From contig CAJQUW010009045.1 of the NCBI GenBank assembly GCA_907163375.1, forward strand, positions 186,001 to 250,000: 64,000 bases of DNA, written 5' to 3'. Below the pieces are notes generated by a model. The model saw nothing but the letters and a program-made list of their open reading frames with translations, searched no databases and was not told where the DNA came from. A program made the translations under genes and the position numbers. Shown here piece after piece: positions 1 to 8,823 of this stretch. This DNA is from Prostheceraeus crozeri (Eukaryota > Platyhelminthes > Polycladida > Euryleptidae). Every line of letters begins with the position of its first letter. Within the stretch, counting starts at the first letter, position 1.

Positions 1-698
1 TAATCTTTTGACCAAGCATTGTTACACGATTGTTTAAATTCATCTTTATTTCTTACACATAAATCTCTTAACAAATCACTTAAGTTTCTTGCATTTATTT
101 CAAATAGTATAAATATATTTGCATTCTTTCTAATAACACTTCCGTCTAATGAATACATACTTTGTGTTAAATAAAAAACACTACAGTTATTATGTCTACC
201 TCGTGTAAAATAATTTCTCTGAACTGACTGATTTCTATCATTAACACAATCATCAAAAATTACACAATGTTTCATTGTTTTATCTAGTTTACTAGGATCT
301 TGCATATTACCACTATCATCTATTAGTTGTATCTTTATATGGTTATTTTTATTAGATTCTACTAACTGATTATTTTTTGCTGCTTCTTCACACCACGAAC
401 TTATTTCTTCTTCATCTTCAGATTTTTCATATTCTTTGAATAATGAAGCAATTGCTGTTTTTTTAAGATTATTTTCAAATCCATATTTTAAAAATTGATA
501 GACGGGTTGTTCTGCCGTTGTTGTATAAATTATAAGATTGTTATAATCCAAAAAATTTGGAGTCGTTAAAATTTTAAATAATAGATACGTTTTTCCACAA
601 CCTGATCTTCCGCAAATAACTGACAAAACTTCATTAGATAAATTTGGATGATGATTAAATTTAAGTTTTTTTTTATTTAATGGAGGTAGTTCACTCAT
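1..698 (-). CDS. DNA-packaging ATPase (FtsK/HerA type) of a Polinton-like virus, partial
   Basis: The frame opens at an ATG ending at base 698 and stays open to the left edge, at least 232 codons, so the C-terminus is outside the window. A Walker A loop GRSGCGKT lies at residues 30-37, and a Walker B strand of type hydrophobic-FDD (HCVIFDD) at residues 144-150. A downstream YLTQS-like segment fits the sensor region of this ATPase family. Such ATPases drive genome packaging into the capsid in Polintons/Mavericks, Polinton-like viruses and other double jelly-roll capsid viruses. It is the last gene of a minus-strand row of virus-type genes. No frameshift or stop is seen in the visible part, in contrast to its upstream neighbour. 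Family assignment is firm; the exact virus group is not. Confidence 0.8.
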   Translation of the reverse strand, partial: MSELPPLNKKKLKFNHHPNLSNEVLSVICGRSGCGKTYLLFKILTTPNFLDYNNLIIYTTTAEQPVYQFLKYGFENNLKKTAIASLFKEYEKSEDEEEISSWCEEAAKNNQLVESNKNNHIKIQLIDDSGNMQDPSKLDKTMKHCVIFDDCVNDRNQSVQRNYFTRGRHNNCSVFYLTQSMYSLDGSVIRKNANIFILFEINARNLSDLLRDLCVRNKDEFKQSCNNAWSKD

Positions 699-779
699 TT
701 TTTAATAAAAAATTTATTTTTATTTTTTTTATTTTTTGTTTCTAAAGAAGAAGAAAATTAAACTTCTCTAGCTTCGCGT

Positions 780-842
780 GGGAGTTTATACCTCTCGAAC
801 GGGAGTTTATACCTCCCGAACGGGAGGTTATACCTCTCGAAC
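780..842. repeat. Three tandem 21-bp units with internal dyads
   Basis: Units at 780-800, 801-821 and 822-842 differ at only a few positions. Each begins GGGAG and carries a complementary CTCCC or near-copy, so single units (stem 5, loop 7) and neighbouring units (CCTCCCGAACGGGAGG) can pair. The array covers the stop codon of the capsid-type gene and lies 82 bp before the ATPase start. A transcription end signal, a promoter element or simple expansion are all possible. Confidence 0.85.
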
Positions 843-1615
843 CAAAAGATCTATCATAATCTCTTCACCTCCAAAATTTATTTCTTGTCCTTTTTCATCA
901 GTGATTCTAATGTTAATGTTGTTAATAGTTTTTCTTGTAATAGGAAAATATATTAATGTTTGTGGAAATACATTTAATCTATAACCAATGGGTACAGTAA
1001 AAGCTGGAAAACTGAATATTAAATTTGATAATTTACCATTTATATATCCTCTTCAATAATGTCACAATGTACAACAATTGAATTTATTTCAGTTATTTTT
1101 GGAATCTTCTCACCTAAATGATAACCTTGACTATAAGTTTGTTTATTAAATCCTAATAGCTTTGACAATGATCTGTCATGATTAAAATCAACTTGATGAT
1201 TTTCGTCTAAAGTAAGAGAAAATTTATTAACTGCCGGTTCAACTGCAAAATGTAATTGTTTCTTATCTTTAAATGGTATACCTAAATGTCTCTTAATTTC
1301 ATTTGATATTGATTCAACTTCGTAAGAACCAGGAAGAAAAGTTAGTATTTTCCATGTTTTACCTTTATCAGTAGAATATCTAAATTGATCATTCGCATCT
1401 TTGATAACGTTTTGTATAGTGTTAAATGTAGAGAAACTAGTCAATGCAATTTGATAATTTTTATTTTGTTCTAAATGTAGAATGGGTTCTAAATTACAAG
1501 TGTGTGATGAAGTAGTTGTTATAATTTTTAACGTCGTACTAAATTTTGATGAACCCAAAATCTCTGTCAATTTTTCTAAATGATCATTAATTTTGTCTAA
1601 ATCTGCTGAACACAT
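828..1615 (-). pseudogene. Capsid-type (penton/jelly-roll-like) virus protein, frameshifted near its C-terminus
   Basis: The frame starts at the ATG ending at 1615 and runs 191 codons to a stop at 1040. A second frame, displaced by one base, takes over within about 15 bases of that stop and continues to 828-830. The late segment reads as the C-terminal continuation of the same fold, so I read this as a single-base frameshift in an integrated copy. The content (a conserved-looking LTSFSTFNT segment, a PGSYEVESI segment, an LLGF segment) resembles the predicted penton or minor-capsid proteins of metazoan Polinton-like elements. This is pattern recognition, not an alignment. It lies between the ATPase and an unassigned gene on the same strand. 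A programmed frameshift is an alternative but no slippery heptamer is obvious. Confidence 0.5.
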
Positions 1616-1645
1616 TTTTAAACTAAAAAAATTAAATAAATATTA

Positions 1646-1710
1646 TAGATAAAAATCGTAGATAAAAATCATAGATAAAAATCATAGATAAAAATCATAG
1701 ATAAAAATTA
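1646..1710. repeat. 13-bp tandem array, five units, upstream of the capsid-type gene
   Basis: Five units of TAGATAAAAATCA (first ending CG, last ending TTA) run without gaps. The last unit supplies the stop codon of the upstream minus-strand gene, and the array ends 30 bp before the next start codon. It fills the space where a promoter for that gene would sit. Confidence 0.9.
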
Positions 1711-2535
1711 GAAACAACATATTTCGGCTATATTTTTATAACCCTCTTCATTTAGAATTTTCTTTTCTAACAGTCTTTTCAATATAGCATGAATTTCATT
1801 GAAACTAGAATTATGTCCTTCTTTTATTGCAGATATTAAAATATTTAATCTATTTAGTAATTCTTGTGGATCATCTGGTAAAAATATGGTTGTTTCTGTT
1901 TTCTGTTTTTCAGATAAACCTTTCCCTACTTTAACTCCCGTTGATAATAAATTTTCTAATTGTTTATAACGTCTAAGAGATTTTACTGCACCAACTCTGT
2001 CTAACATAGCTTTATATTTTATGAGATCTTCTGCAGCATAATTATTTAAATCTGCTCCTCTTAAAAGATTAACAAAATTTCTATCTAAATTAAAAGGAGA
2101 TTTATCTGGTGAAAAAATTAAACCTCGAAAAGGTTGTGGAAATATTTCTTTTTGTCCGAGATAAAATCTAGGTATTGTTTTTCCATCTATAAATGAGATA
2201 GAATGTTCAAATTGCATAGATTTTGGTAATTTCTTATTAATGTTTGATTCTAGTAATCCATAGTCATCTAATATAGTTTTGTGTTCTGGATCTGTTATAT
2301 CAATTTGTTTATCATTATTTGTACTTTCTTTTTCAAGAGTTTTAAATGGTTTCATAGTTTTCTCAAAATCAGTTTTCACTTGCTCGGTTTGCTGCATTTT
2401 TTCAAACATATCAGATTGAATACCAGCTTTTATCATTCTATGTTGAAGATGATTTTCTTTCATAATTTTTCTTTGTTTTATTAACTCTTCTAATTGTTTT
2501 ATTCTTTTAAAATTATCAGCTCTAATTTTGTCCAT
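1708..2535 (-). CDS. Unassigned protein of the virus-like block
   Basis: Chosen start is the ATG ending at 2535 (MDKIRADN), giving 275 residues. The frame stays open to 2601, but that part overlaps the gap to the upstream gene. The N-terminal third is charged and looks coiled-coil-like (EELIKQRKIMKEN). The middle has a conserved-looking FNLDRNFVNLLRGADLNNY stretch, and the C-terminus is helical and lysine-rich. No enzyme motif is visible. From memory, genes of this size and layout sit next to the ATPase and capsid genes in animal Polinton-like elements without known function. The frame is intact, which suggests either recent integration or retained coding. Confidence 0.6.
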   Translation of the reverse strand: MDKIRADNFKRIKQLEELIKQRKIMKENHLQHRMIKAGIQSDMFEKMQQTEQVKTDFEKTMKPFKTLEKESTNNDKQIDITDPEHKTILDDYGLLESNINKKLPKSMQFEHSISFIDGKTIPRFYLGQKEIFPQPFRGLIFSPDKSPFNLDRNFVNLLRGADLNNYAAEDLIKYKAMLDRVGAVKSLRRYKQLENLLSTGVKVGKGLSEKQKTETTIFLPDDPQELLNRLNILISAIKEGHNSSFNEIHAILKRLLEKKILNEEGYKNIAEICCF

Positions 2536-2656
2536 TTTTAAAATATAATATTTGAATTTTGTGGTAACATTGGAATACAGCAAAAACATTTTACTGAACA
2601 AATTATTTTTTTATTGCTTTGTTGTTTGACATCTTTTCGTTTAAAGTTTTCTCGTT

Positions 2657-3352
2657 TTAAGTTTTGTTTAATAAAGTTTTGTTTAATAAAGTTTTGCTTA
2701 AATTTTCGCTTAAAGTTTTTAGCTCTTCTAAAAAAATTTTGTCATTTTCTTCATTAGAAATTTTATCACCAGTAAAAGTTTTACCATCACTAGAAATTTT
2801 GCCATCCTGTCTATTCTTATCATCAACTTTTTCGGACTGTAATTGAAAGGTTTGATTTACTTCATTAGCTATTTGATCAAATTTTTCAATCTCATCTAAC
2901 GTAATAACATTATCATCACATACTCTTTGAAAGTAGTAATGTAGTTTATCATAGACTTCTTTAATATGTAAATGCTTAGTTTTTAATGATTTTCGTTTCT
3001 TAGTTATTAAAGATTTATCTAACATTGTAACAAGTGAAGTTGCAAAAACACCCGTACCTGTTAAAGCTGTAGCAACTACTGGAATTACTAAAACACCAGA
3101 AGATATAACAATAGTGAGAGCGCCTAAACTTATTGTTAAGAATATGCCAATTCCTTGTGTTACATTCTTAACTTTAGTCCATCTCTTTCTTAATTTTTTA
3201 TAATGCTCTAATCTTAATAATAATTGAGATTCCTTATCTTTCATATAACGTACTCTATCTTTGTGTTTTTCTTTATTCATTTTTTCAATGTCCATTAAAG
3301 TAGAACTACGTTCATATGATAACGAAGGATATATTCTTGCGGTTTCTTCCAT
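2657..3352 (-). CDS. Predicted membrane protein of the virus-like block
   Basis: Start taken at MEETARIY (ATG ending 3352), 231 residues. The longer open frame to 3607 has a different composition and crosses a tandem array, so it is probably not translated. Residues about 1-65 are charged and helical. Residues about 68-111 form one long or two adjacent hydrophobic segments rich in Gly, Ala, Val and Ile. A basic KKRKSLKTKHLH patch follows, then acidic helices, then a C-terminal tail with a repeated LLNKT motif encoded by a short DNA duplication at 2664-2693. The layout fits a virion or early membrane protein. Stop is at 2657, 122 bp before the next gene's start. Confidence 0.55.
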   Translation of the reverse strand: MEETARIYPSLSYERSSTLMDIEKMNKEKHKDRVRYMKDKESQLLLRLEHYKKLRKRWTKVKNVTQGIGIFLTISLGALTIVISSGVLVIPVVATALTGTGVFATSLVTMLDKSLITKKRKSLKTKHLHIKEVYDKLHYYFQRVCDDNVITLDEIEKFDQIANEVNQTFQLQSEKVDDKNRQDGKISSDGKTFTGDKISNEENDKIFLEELKTLSENLSKTLLNKTLLNKT

Positions 3353-3360
3353 TTTTAAAG

Positions 3361-3399
3361 AAATATTTTGAATAAATATTTTGAATAAATATTTTGAAT
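3361..3399. repeat. 13-bp tandem array, three units, just upstream of the membrane-protein start
   Basis: Three perfect units of AAATATTTTGAAT end 8 bp before the ATG at 3352. The sequence differs from the array at 1646-1710 but the unit length and the position relative to a start codon are the same. Confidence 0.9.
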
Positions 3400-4017
3400 A
3401 CAATCTTCTGAATTTTGATTTAAATAGAAATACGCATTTGTTTGTTTGCCGTATATTTCTAAGAACACAGTCAGACCAAAAGCTCTGGGAGAGGATGAGA
3501 CGAAGAGGGAGAGAGAACAAAGGAATTGTTTGCCAGTATGAATCGTAGATTAGCAATTGATTTTTTTGTTTACTCCAGTATAGCTCTACTGCCCAATACC
3601 GATGCAATCGTACATGTTATGAGGATAAAAAACTACTCTTCATTCCACGAAAAATATCCTTTTTTGGGAAGAAATGCATCTTAATGCACATTTTAATTCG
3701 TTTTTGCAGAAGAAGTCGCTAATCTTAGTTTTGTTTCGCTTGACTTGGTTTGACGTTGAACATTGAAGTGGTGACAGCTGCGGCGGCTTGTGGCAGACAA
3801 TAGCGCCAATGCGGGTATGATTTAGTCGCTTCGTTGGGGCAAAGGTCATAAAGATTCTCTCTCTCTCAGAAACAGCTGCTGCCATTATTCCAAGTATTAC
3901 AATTTTAGTCTTACTGCGTGCTCTAATTACTGCGTGCATTCATTCTGTGAGCGTTCTACGAGACTGTTGACTGTTTACAATTTATCCGAGACCCAAAATA
4001 TCGAAGCTGTGTCAAAA
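3400..4017. promoter_or_regulatory. Divergent intergenic region between the minus-strand block and the plus-strand gene
   Basis: This stretch separates two genes pointing away from each other, so it should hold both promoters. It contains a CT-rich run (CTCTCTCTCTC near 3858) and no clear TATA box. Minus-strand open frames at 3400-3607 and 3640-3939 exist; the first has a weak His/Asp pattern like Ulp1/adenain proteases, but too short to call. Confidence 0.35.
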
Positions 4018-4710
4018 ATGAGTGCTTCTATTCATCGCGAATTCCTCAAATTTTGTGATCAAGTACTTCCACTCATCAAAGATGAGAAGATAGATTTTTT
4101 CAAAACTCTTATTGTAAATCATGAATTCTATTTTCAAAAGAAGATAAAACCAGAAAAAGAGGACAAGAAAAATGAGATTTTTTCTGAAATAAGAAACTCA
4201 TTTTCATCAGGACAACTAATCCAACGACAGCTCGACGTGAGTGCACAGGCGACATGCACTATCCAAAACTGTGTTACAACTCTACATTCTCTAATTTATC
4301 AAGAAAAAGTACACAATAATTCTTCCTTATCAATTGCTATTTGCCAAGGATTTGTGATATCTAAATTAAAATCAATGGAACATTTGTCAATGGTAGCCTT
4401 TACTCAAAAGTTGGAGAGTGAATATAACATTAAATTCTCAAGAAGGTATGTAACGTTTTTGATAAAATTATATCGCCTTTCTCAAGCTAACACAAAGCTT
4501 CAAACATGTACTTTAAGTATATTCTTTGTTTTCAAAAACTTTAAGTATTTTGAAGATTATTTTGAATTTGAAAAAGAGGAACAGTTGCTTCAAATTAGCT
4601 CAGGGATATTTTCTTCCCAAGAATCCAATCAAACATCTGATATGACAACTGGACTAACGCAGCAATTAGAGACACAACATATACAGGAGCGCCAAACACA
4701 AAATGAGTAG
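4018..4710 (+). CDS. Unassigned plus-strand protein divergent from the virus-like block
   Basis: Start taken at MSASIHREF (4018), 230 residues; the frame is open from 3934. The first 70 residues are lysine- and glutamate-rich. The centre has a helical segment with mixed aromatic and basic residues (RRYVTFLIKLYRLS, then FFVFKNFKYFEDYFEFE). The tail is Gln/Thr/Ser-rich and looks disordered. I do not recognise the family. Similar short proteins accompany animal Polinton-like elements as candidate early or regulatory genes; that is inference from position. It ends at the first of three long direct repeats. Confidence 0.5.
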   Translation: MSASIHREFLKFCDQVLPLIKDEKIDFFKTLIVNHEFYFQKKIKPEKEDKKNEIFSEIRNSFSSGQLIQRQLDVSAQATCTIQNCVTTLHSLIYQEKVHNNSSLSIAICQGFVISKLKSMEHLSMVAFTQKLESEYNIKFSRRYVTFLIKLYRLSQANTKLQTCTLSIFFVFKNFKYFEDYFEFEKEEQLLQISSGIFSSQESNQTSDMTTGLTQQLETQHIQERQTQNE

Positions 4711-5035
4711 TATGTATTGACAATCATTTTATGTAACAGAATAGAAAAATGGGAATGAGCATTCGCAGTTTATAAATGAAACAGTGGTTGCTTTTTCTTG
4801 TATTGTAAGACTTTGCTATATTATGTGAGTAGCATGCATTAACATTTTATTTTGTGAGACGGAATAAGAGAATGGGAATGAGCATTCGCAGCTTATAAAT
4901 GAAACATTCTTTATTTTTTCTTATACTGTGTGACTTCTAGCATATTATTTGACGTAGTGGTGTGTATTGTCAATCATTTTATGTAACAATAGAAAAATGG
5001 GAATGCCATTCCCAGTTTATGAATGTAACATTTTT
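4711..5035. repeat. Three degenerate direct repeats of about 120 bp
   Basis: Copies begin near 4711, 4830 and 4955. Each holds a core of type GTATTGACAATCATTTTATG, then AATGGGAATGAGCATTCGCA, then TTTATAAATGAAACA. They directly follow the plus-strand gene and contain TATAAAT-like motifs. They could be a terminal repeat region of the virus-like element or a local satellite. Confidence 0.8.
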
Positions 5036-5220
5036 CTAGTTGTCATATATTTACTTTGTAATCTAAACTACTTGCACATATATGTGAATAAAATATTTCA
5101 TAAAGAAAAAAGAATGTGTTTTCATTTTGCATTAACCGCTACCTGTTAAAGAAATATTATTAGTCACATGATATATTTTAAAAACCTGAAAGATGGATAA
5201 AATTCATGAATTTGAAATTC

Positions 5221-5387
5221 TCAACTTTTATGATTTTCGCTGTCCTTGAACGGTCATGATTTTGGGGGTGAAAATTGTAATTCTCAAATTTTGAGATTCT
5301 TAACTTTTATGTTTTTTTCGGTGTCCTGGAACGGTCATGATTTTAAGGGCGGGTGTAAAATTGTAATTCTCAAATTTTGAGATTTTG
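5221..5387. repeat. Two direct repeats of about 80 bp
   Basis: Copies at about 5221-5300 and 5301-5387 share AACTTTTATG, GAACGGTCATGATTTT and AATTCTCAAATTTTGAGATT. The last string is itself palindromic. The region carries no gene. Confidence 0.85.
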
Positions 5388-5519
5388 AAAAATTTGAAAA
5401 TTGGGTATTTTTAAAAACGCTTAAATTTTCGCCCTTCGACCTTCGGCCACGTGAAATTTGAAGTCTACCTAAATTTTTGAAATTTTTGAAATTTTGATTT
5501 TTTGAAAAAAACCCGCAAA

Positions 5520-5575
5520 AGTGTGACATCCGGCGCAAGCGAAGCGAAGCGAAGCGTCGCGCCGGATGTCACACT
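5520..5575. other. Perfect 17-bp inverted repeat with (AAGCG)n loop
   Basis: Left arm AGTGTGACATCCGGCGC (5520-5536) is fully complementary to the right arm (5559-5575), with a 22-nt loop made of AAGCG repeats. It is much more GC-rich than its surroundings and marks the change from the virus-like block to the LTR retrotransposon. Confidence 0.95.
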
Positions 5576-5649
5576 ATATACTACTTTCTAAGAATATTTT
5601 ACTGTGTCTTTTGTTCTTGTTCATTTGACATCTGTGAAAGTAATCAGTC

Positions 5650-6515
5650 ATGGCATGTAGGTACGACAACGACGATAGTGAGCTTCTGTTAAACCCCGAC
5701 ATATTTGTCGAAGAGAGTAGGTCCACCTCCCGCAAACCAATGGAGCACATACATAAAGTCTGCCAAACCTCTGCCAAACCATTATCTTTGAAAAAGGTAT
5801 CAATTTCTTCCGACAAGCATCAATTTCTTTCCGACTTTGATTTTTGGGCCAAAGTTTCCGAGCTCCCCGAAGAAATGAAATCGTACATGTTTCTGCAGAA
5901 ATCAAGAGAGATCGAGGCTTTTGAACCGGCAGTCAAGTCTAAGGACATTTCTGAGGTGCAGAGTTTGTTCATGGAGCTTGTTTCCGCTTCCACTGAAAGA
6001 CTAGGAGCACGTGTCTCTTTATCCTCAAGGAAGCAGCGAGAAAGTGAATCCCTTTCAGCCTACATGATAAATTTGTTTCACCTGGCTTGAGAGAAATACA
6101 TTCCTGTAGTTTTCCAGCAAGAAAGAGTGTGGGAAGTTTTCTTGAGGGTATTCGTAGCACTGCCTTGCAAGACAAAATCTTCGAGGACGATCTGATTTAC
6201 AAATAGAACAATCCAAAGGATGTTTTGCGCCGAGCACAGTATCTTGAAGATATTGTAAGGTACAGGCGACAGCATGTTCCCGCCATTTCCTCTCAGGAAC
6301 TGCCTAGTCCTGAACTTCTCATGAATAGGCCTATCCCCACCCACGTTGCATTTCCTTCCAGCAACAATCTGAGTTCCACTCAAAAATGCAAGAACTGTGG
6401 TGAGCCTGGTCATACCTGGTGAAGTTGCTTGAAGCACCGGAAATGCTTCCGTTGTAGAGAAGGGGCCATATGGCCCGAGACTGTCCGCTTAAAAACTCCG
6501 GAAGTTTGATGTCCC
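5650..6515 (+). pseudogene. gag: gag of the Ty3/gypsy element, broken
   Basis: An open frame from MACRYDND (5650) runs to 6090 with a gag-like helical region (FWAKVSELPEEMKSYMF, then LSAYMINLFH). It breaks, and coding sense resumes in other frames to a knuckle domain near 6385-6500. CKNCGEPGHTW followed by a stop and SC gives one C-X2-C-X4-H-X4-C knuckle. A second knuckle beginning CFRCREG is disrupted by one extra base. These knuckles bind genomic RNA in the particle. At least two frameshifts and one stop are visible. Confidence 0.75.
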
Positions 6516-6723
6516 CTCCTCAGGGAGACACGTAAGGAGGGTTGGTGGTGGCGAATCCTCCTCTCCTGAATTGCCAGTCCACCAAGAATCAAGTGAATTC
6601 CGTTCCCCAGTGAGCATGGCCACTCAGTTCCACTACAGACTTGCGATTCCCAAAGCCAATCCCCCAACAAGAAGCCGATCTTCGTGTGAATCTCTGTCGT
6701 CCGCACCCCAGTAACCCTCAGTT

Positions 6724-7385
6724 ATGACTCATCTGCGATCTAGGTCAGCTTTTGGTCTCATCGATAACGGTTGCGAAGCTACATTGATTGCTCAGGCGTT
6801 GTTATCTAAGATTCAACCAGATTGGGATCGCCACATAGAAGAATCGTTGTACGGCCGATTGGTAACAGTAGGCAATAACCCCTTGACCATACGAGGAAGA
6901 ATACATTTGTCTTTCAAAATGGGAGTCTTTGAATGTACCTACCCCTTCATTGTGGTTGACAGCTTGAGTCCTCTTATTTCGGTTCTGATTTCGGTAAGAT
7001 CTATCGTTGCAGCGTCAATTACACGGATGACACCTTTGACATTTCTAGGGCTGCTTGTCGTTTTCCTTTGATTGGCCCGGACACCCACAGAGAAGTCCTC
7101 CCCCATCAGCCTGTTTATCTTCCCCCAAATTCGGAGACTATCTTCTCTTGTCGAGTTGCAAACTTGGTCTCACCTTGTTCGAACTCTCACCCACTTCTGT
7201 TTCAACCAGTTAACTTGCCTGAGGGCATAGAGTCATCAGAATACCTAGTTCACCTTGATCAATTCGGTCCAGTCCCTATGTGGCTTGTGAACACTAACAG
7301 GCATGAAGTAAAGTTGAAAATGGCAGGTGCAGTAGGCCAGGTACAGTTAATGCTATGCCAGAAATTCCCTACAAGGCGTTGCTGA
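6724..7385 (+). pseudogene. Aspartic protease and linker of the Ty3/gypsy pol
   Basis: The segment at 6724-7071 has FGLIDNGCEATLI, where the retropepsin active site Asp-Thr/Ser-Gly appears as DNG. A later PLISVLIS stretch stands where the flap-distal hydrophobic-Ile-Gly motif is expected. The frame shifts near 7068 and a second segment (7068-7385) carries the protease-RT linker. The altered DNG triad suggests loss of cleavage activity. Confidence 0.65.
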
Positions 7386-8146
7386 AAGTTGTGTCTTTAT
7401 CAGCGGCGCCAGACTGGACAGATCAGTTTAGATTTGGAAGTAACCTTTCGGAGGAACAGAAAGAGGCCGTACTTTCCCTTCTGCTAAAGACACATGTAGC
7501 CATCTCCAAGAATGCTGATGACTTGGACGTCATAATGCATGACATCAACACAGGCACTCATGCCCCTCTCAATCGCCCACGTTATCGGGCCAATCCCAAT
7601 AAACAGCAAGCTATTAACCAAGAAATCGAGAAGTTGTTGAGGCTAGCTGTGATTGAGCCATCGAAGTCTCCATGGTCTAGCCCTGTCGTCCTCGTGACGA
7701 AGACTGATGGGCAGTGGAGGTTATGTATCGACTATAGGGCCGTAAACGAAGTTACAGAACCAATCAGTTATCCCATGCCGAGAATTGATGACATCTTTGA
7801 ATCCCTACGGGCAGCCAATTTTTTCTGTACCCTCAATCTGAATCAGGCTTATTATCAAGTAAAGGTTGATCCTATGGATACCCTTAAAACATCATTTGTC
7901 ACGCGTGATGCCCAGTATCACTTCATTCGAATGCCCTTCGGCCTCAACGGAGCGCCCTCCACATGTGAGCGTCTGATGAATTCCCTGTTGAAAGACCTAC
8001 TTTTCAAGTCAGCCATTGCTTATTTGGATGACATAATTGTATTCGGTTCCAAATTTGAAGAAACGCTCCAGCATTTAGACGAGGTCTTAGAAAGGTTAGC
8101 GAAGTCCGGGGTCGAGGTGAAACCCACCAAATGTTACCTGTTCTCA
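7355..8146 (+). pseudogene. pol: Reverse transcriptase of the Ty3/gypsy element, 5' part, cut by piggyBac
   Basis: The frame is clean and shows the RT motif series: SPWSSPVVLVTKTDG, WRLCIDYRAVN, YPMPRIDDIFESL, LNLNQAYYQV (usual catalytic D replaced by N), FIRMPFGLNGAPSTCERLMN, and the catalytic AYLDDIIVF. It stops being RT right after KPTKCYLF, where the piggyBac left end begins. RT resumes at about 11116 with EILILGHTIS. The YLDD pair is intact but the first catalytic Asp (LDL in most relatives) reads Asn, so the enzyme is probably inactive. Confidence 0.9.
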
Positions 8147-8823
8147 TCGGCCCACCTCTCTACATGTGTAGAAACTAAGTATTCACAGTGCTGTCATTTT
8201 TATTCTGAGCCCCTAATCAAGCTGAAATTAAGTTTCCATGCGTGACTTCTATCATTTAAACTTCTCCCATAATATTAATCGATTTTAACAAATGGAACAT
8301 GGGGTAAAATATTATTTTGTCATATTTGGCCCACCTCTCTACAGGTGTAGAATTGCATTTCATGAGGTTGGAGACTTCATTCCTCACTTTTGACAAACAA
8401 TTTTCAAAATTCCTCATGAAATTCATCTTGATTTCTTATCATGATATCATGAATAAGTAACAGAATATAAGCCCTAATGTCTGACAAAGTTTGTTATTAC
8501 GTAATGGGCAATTTGGTGTTGAGCGGAACGATATCAACTATCGACAACTTCTGATTGTCTCAAAATTGCGTAATGGTGCCCCAACAACTATCTTGCATCA
8601 GATTTAGCATGTCATCTTGATATCAGTAAAAGTTTTAGGAAAATTTATCTACCGGTGGCTTCTATGATGTAATTGAAGAATCTGGCAGGAAGACACAGCA
8701 ACTCGAATAGAATTGCGTCATTTACTTCATTGATTTTCTTGACGTCTGAGATAATTTCGACACTATCGAGACTGCTATCTAAACGTTGTAAGTTATTTCC
8801 ATAATTCAGTCTTCCACCTTGAC

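Noticed and set aside
778-984. Plus-strand frame with repeated GVYTSRT motif
   Set aside because: It is the other-strand reading of the 21-bp tandem array and of the capsid-type gene tail.
3640-3939. Minus-strand frame of 99 codons in the divergent intergenic region
   Set aside because: Overlaps the start region of the plus-strand gene, no motif, basic composition typical of chance frames.
5521-5650. 5' LTR of the gypsy element
   Set aside because: No stretch here matches the proposed 3' LTR at 15918-16040, so a 5' LTR cannot be supported.
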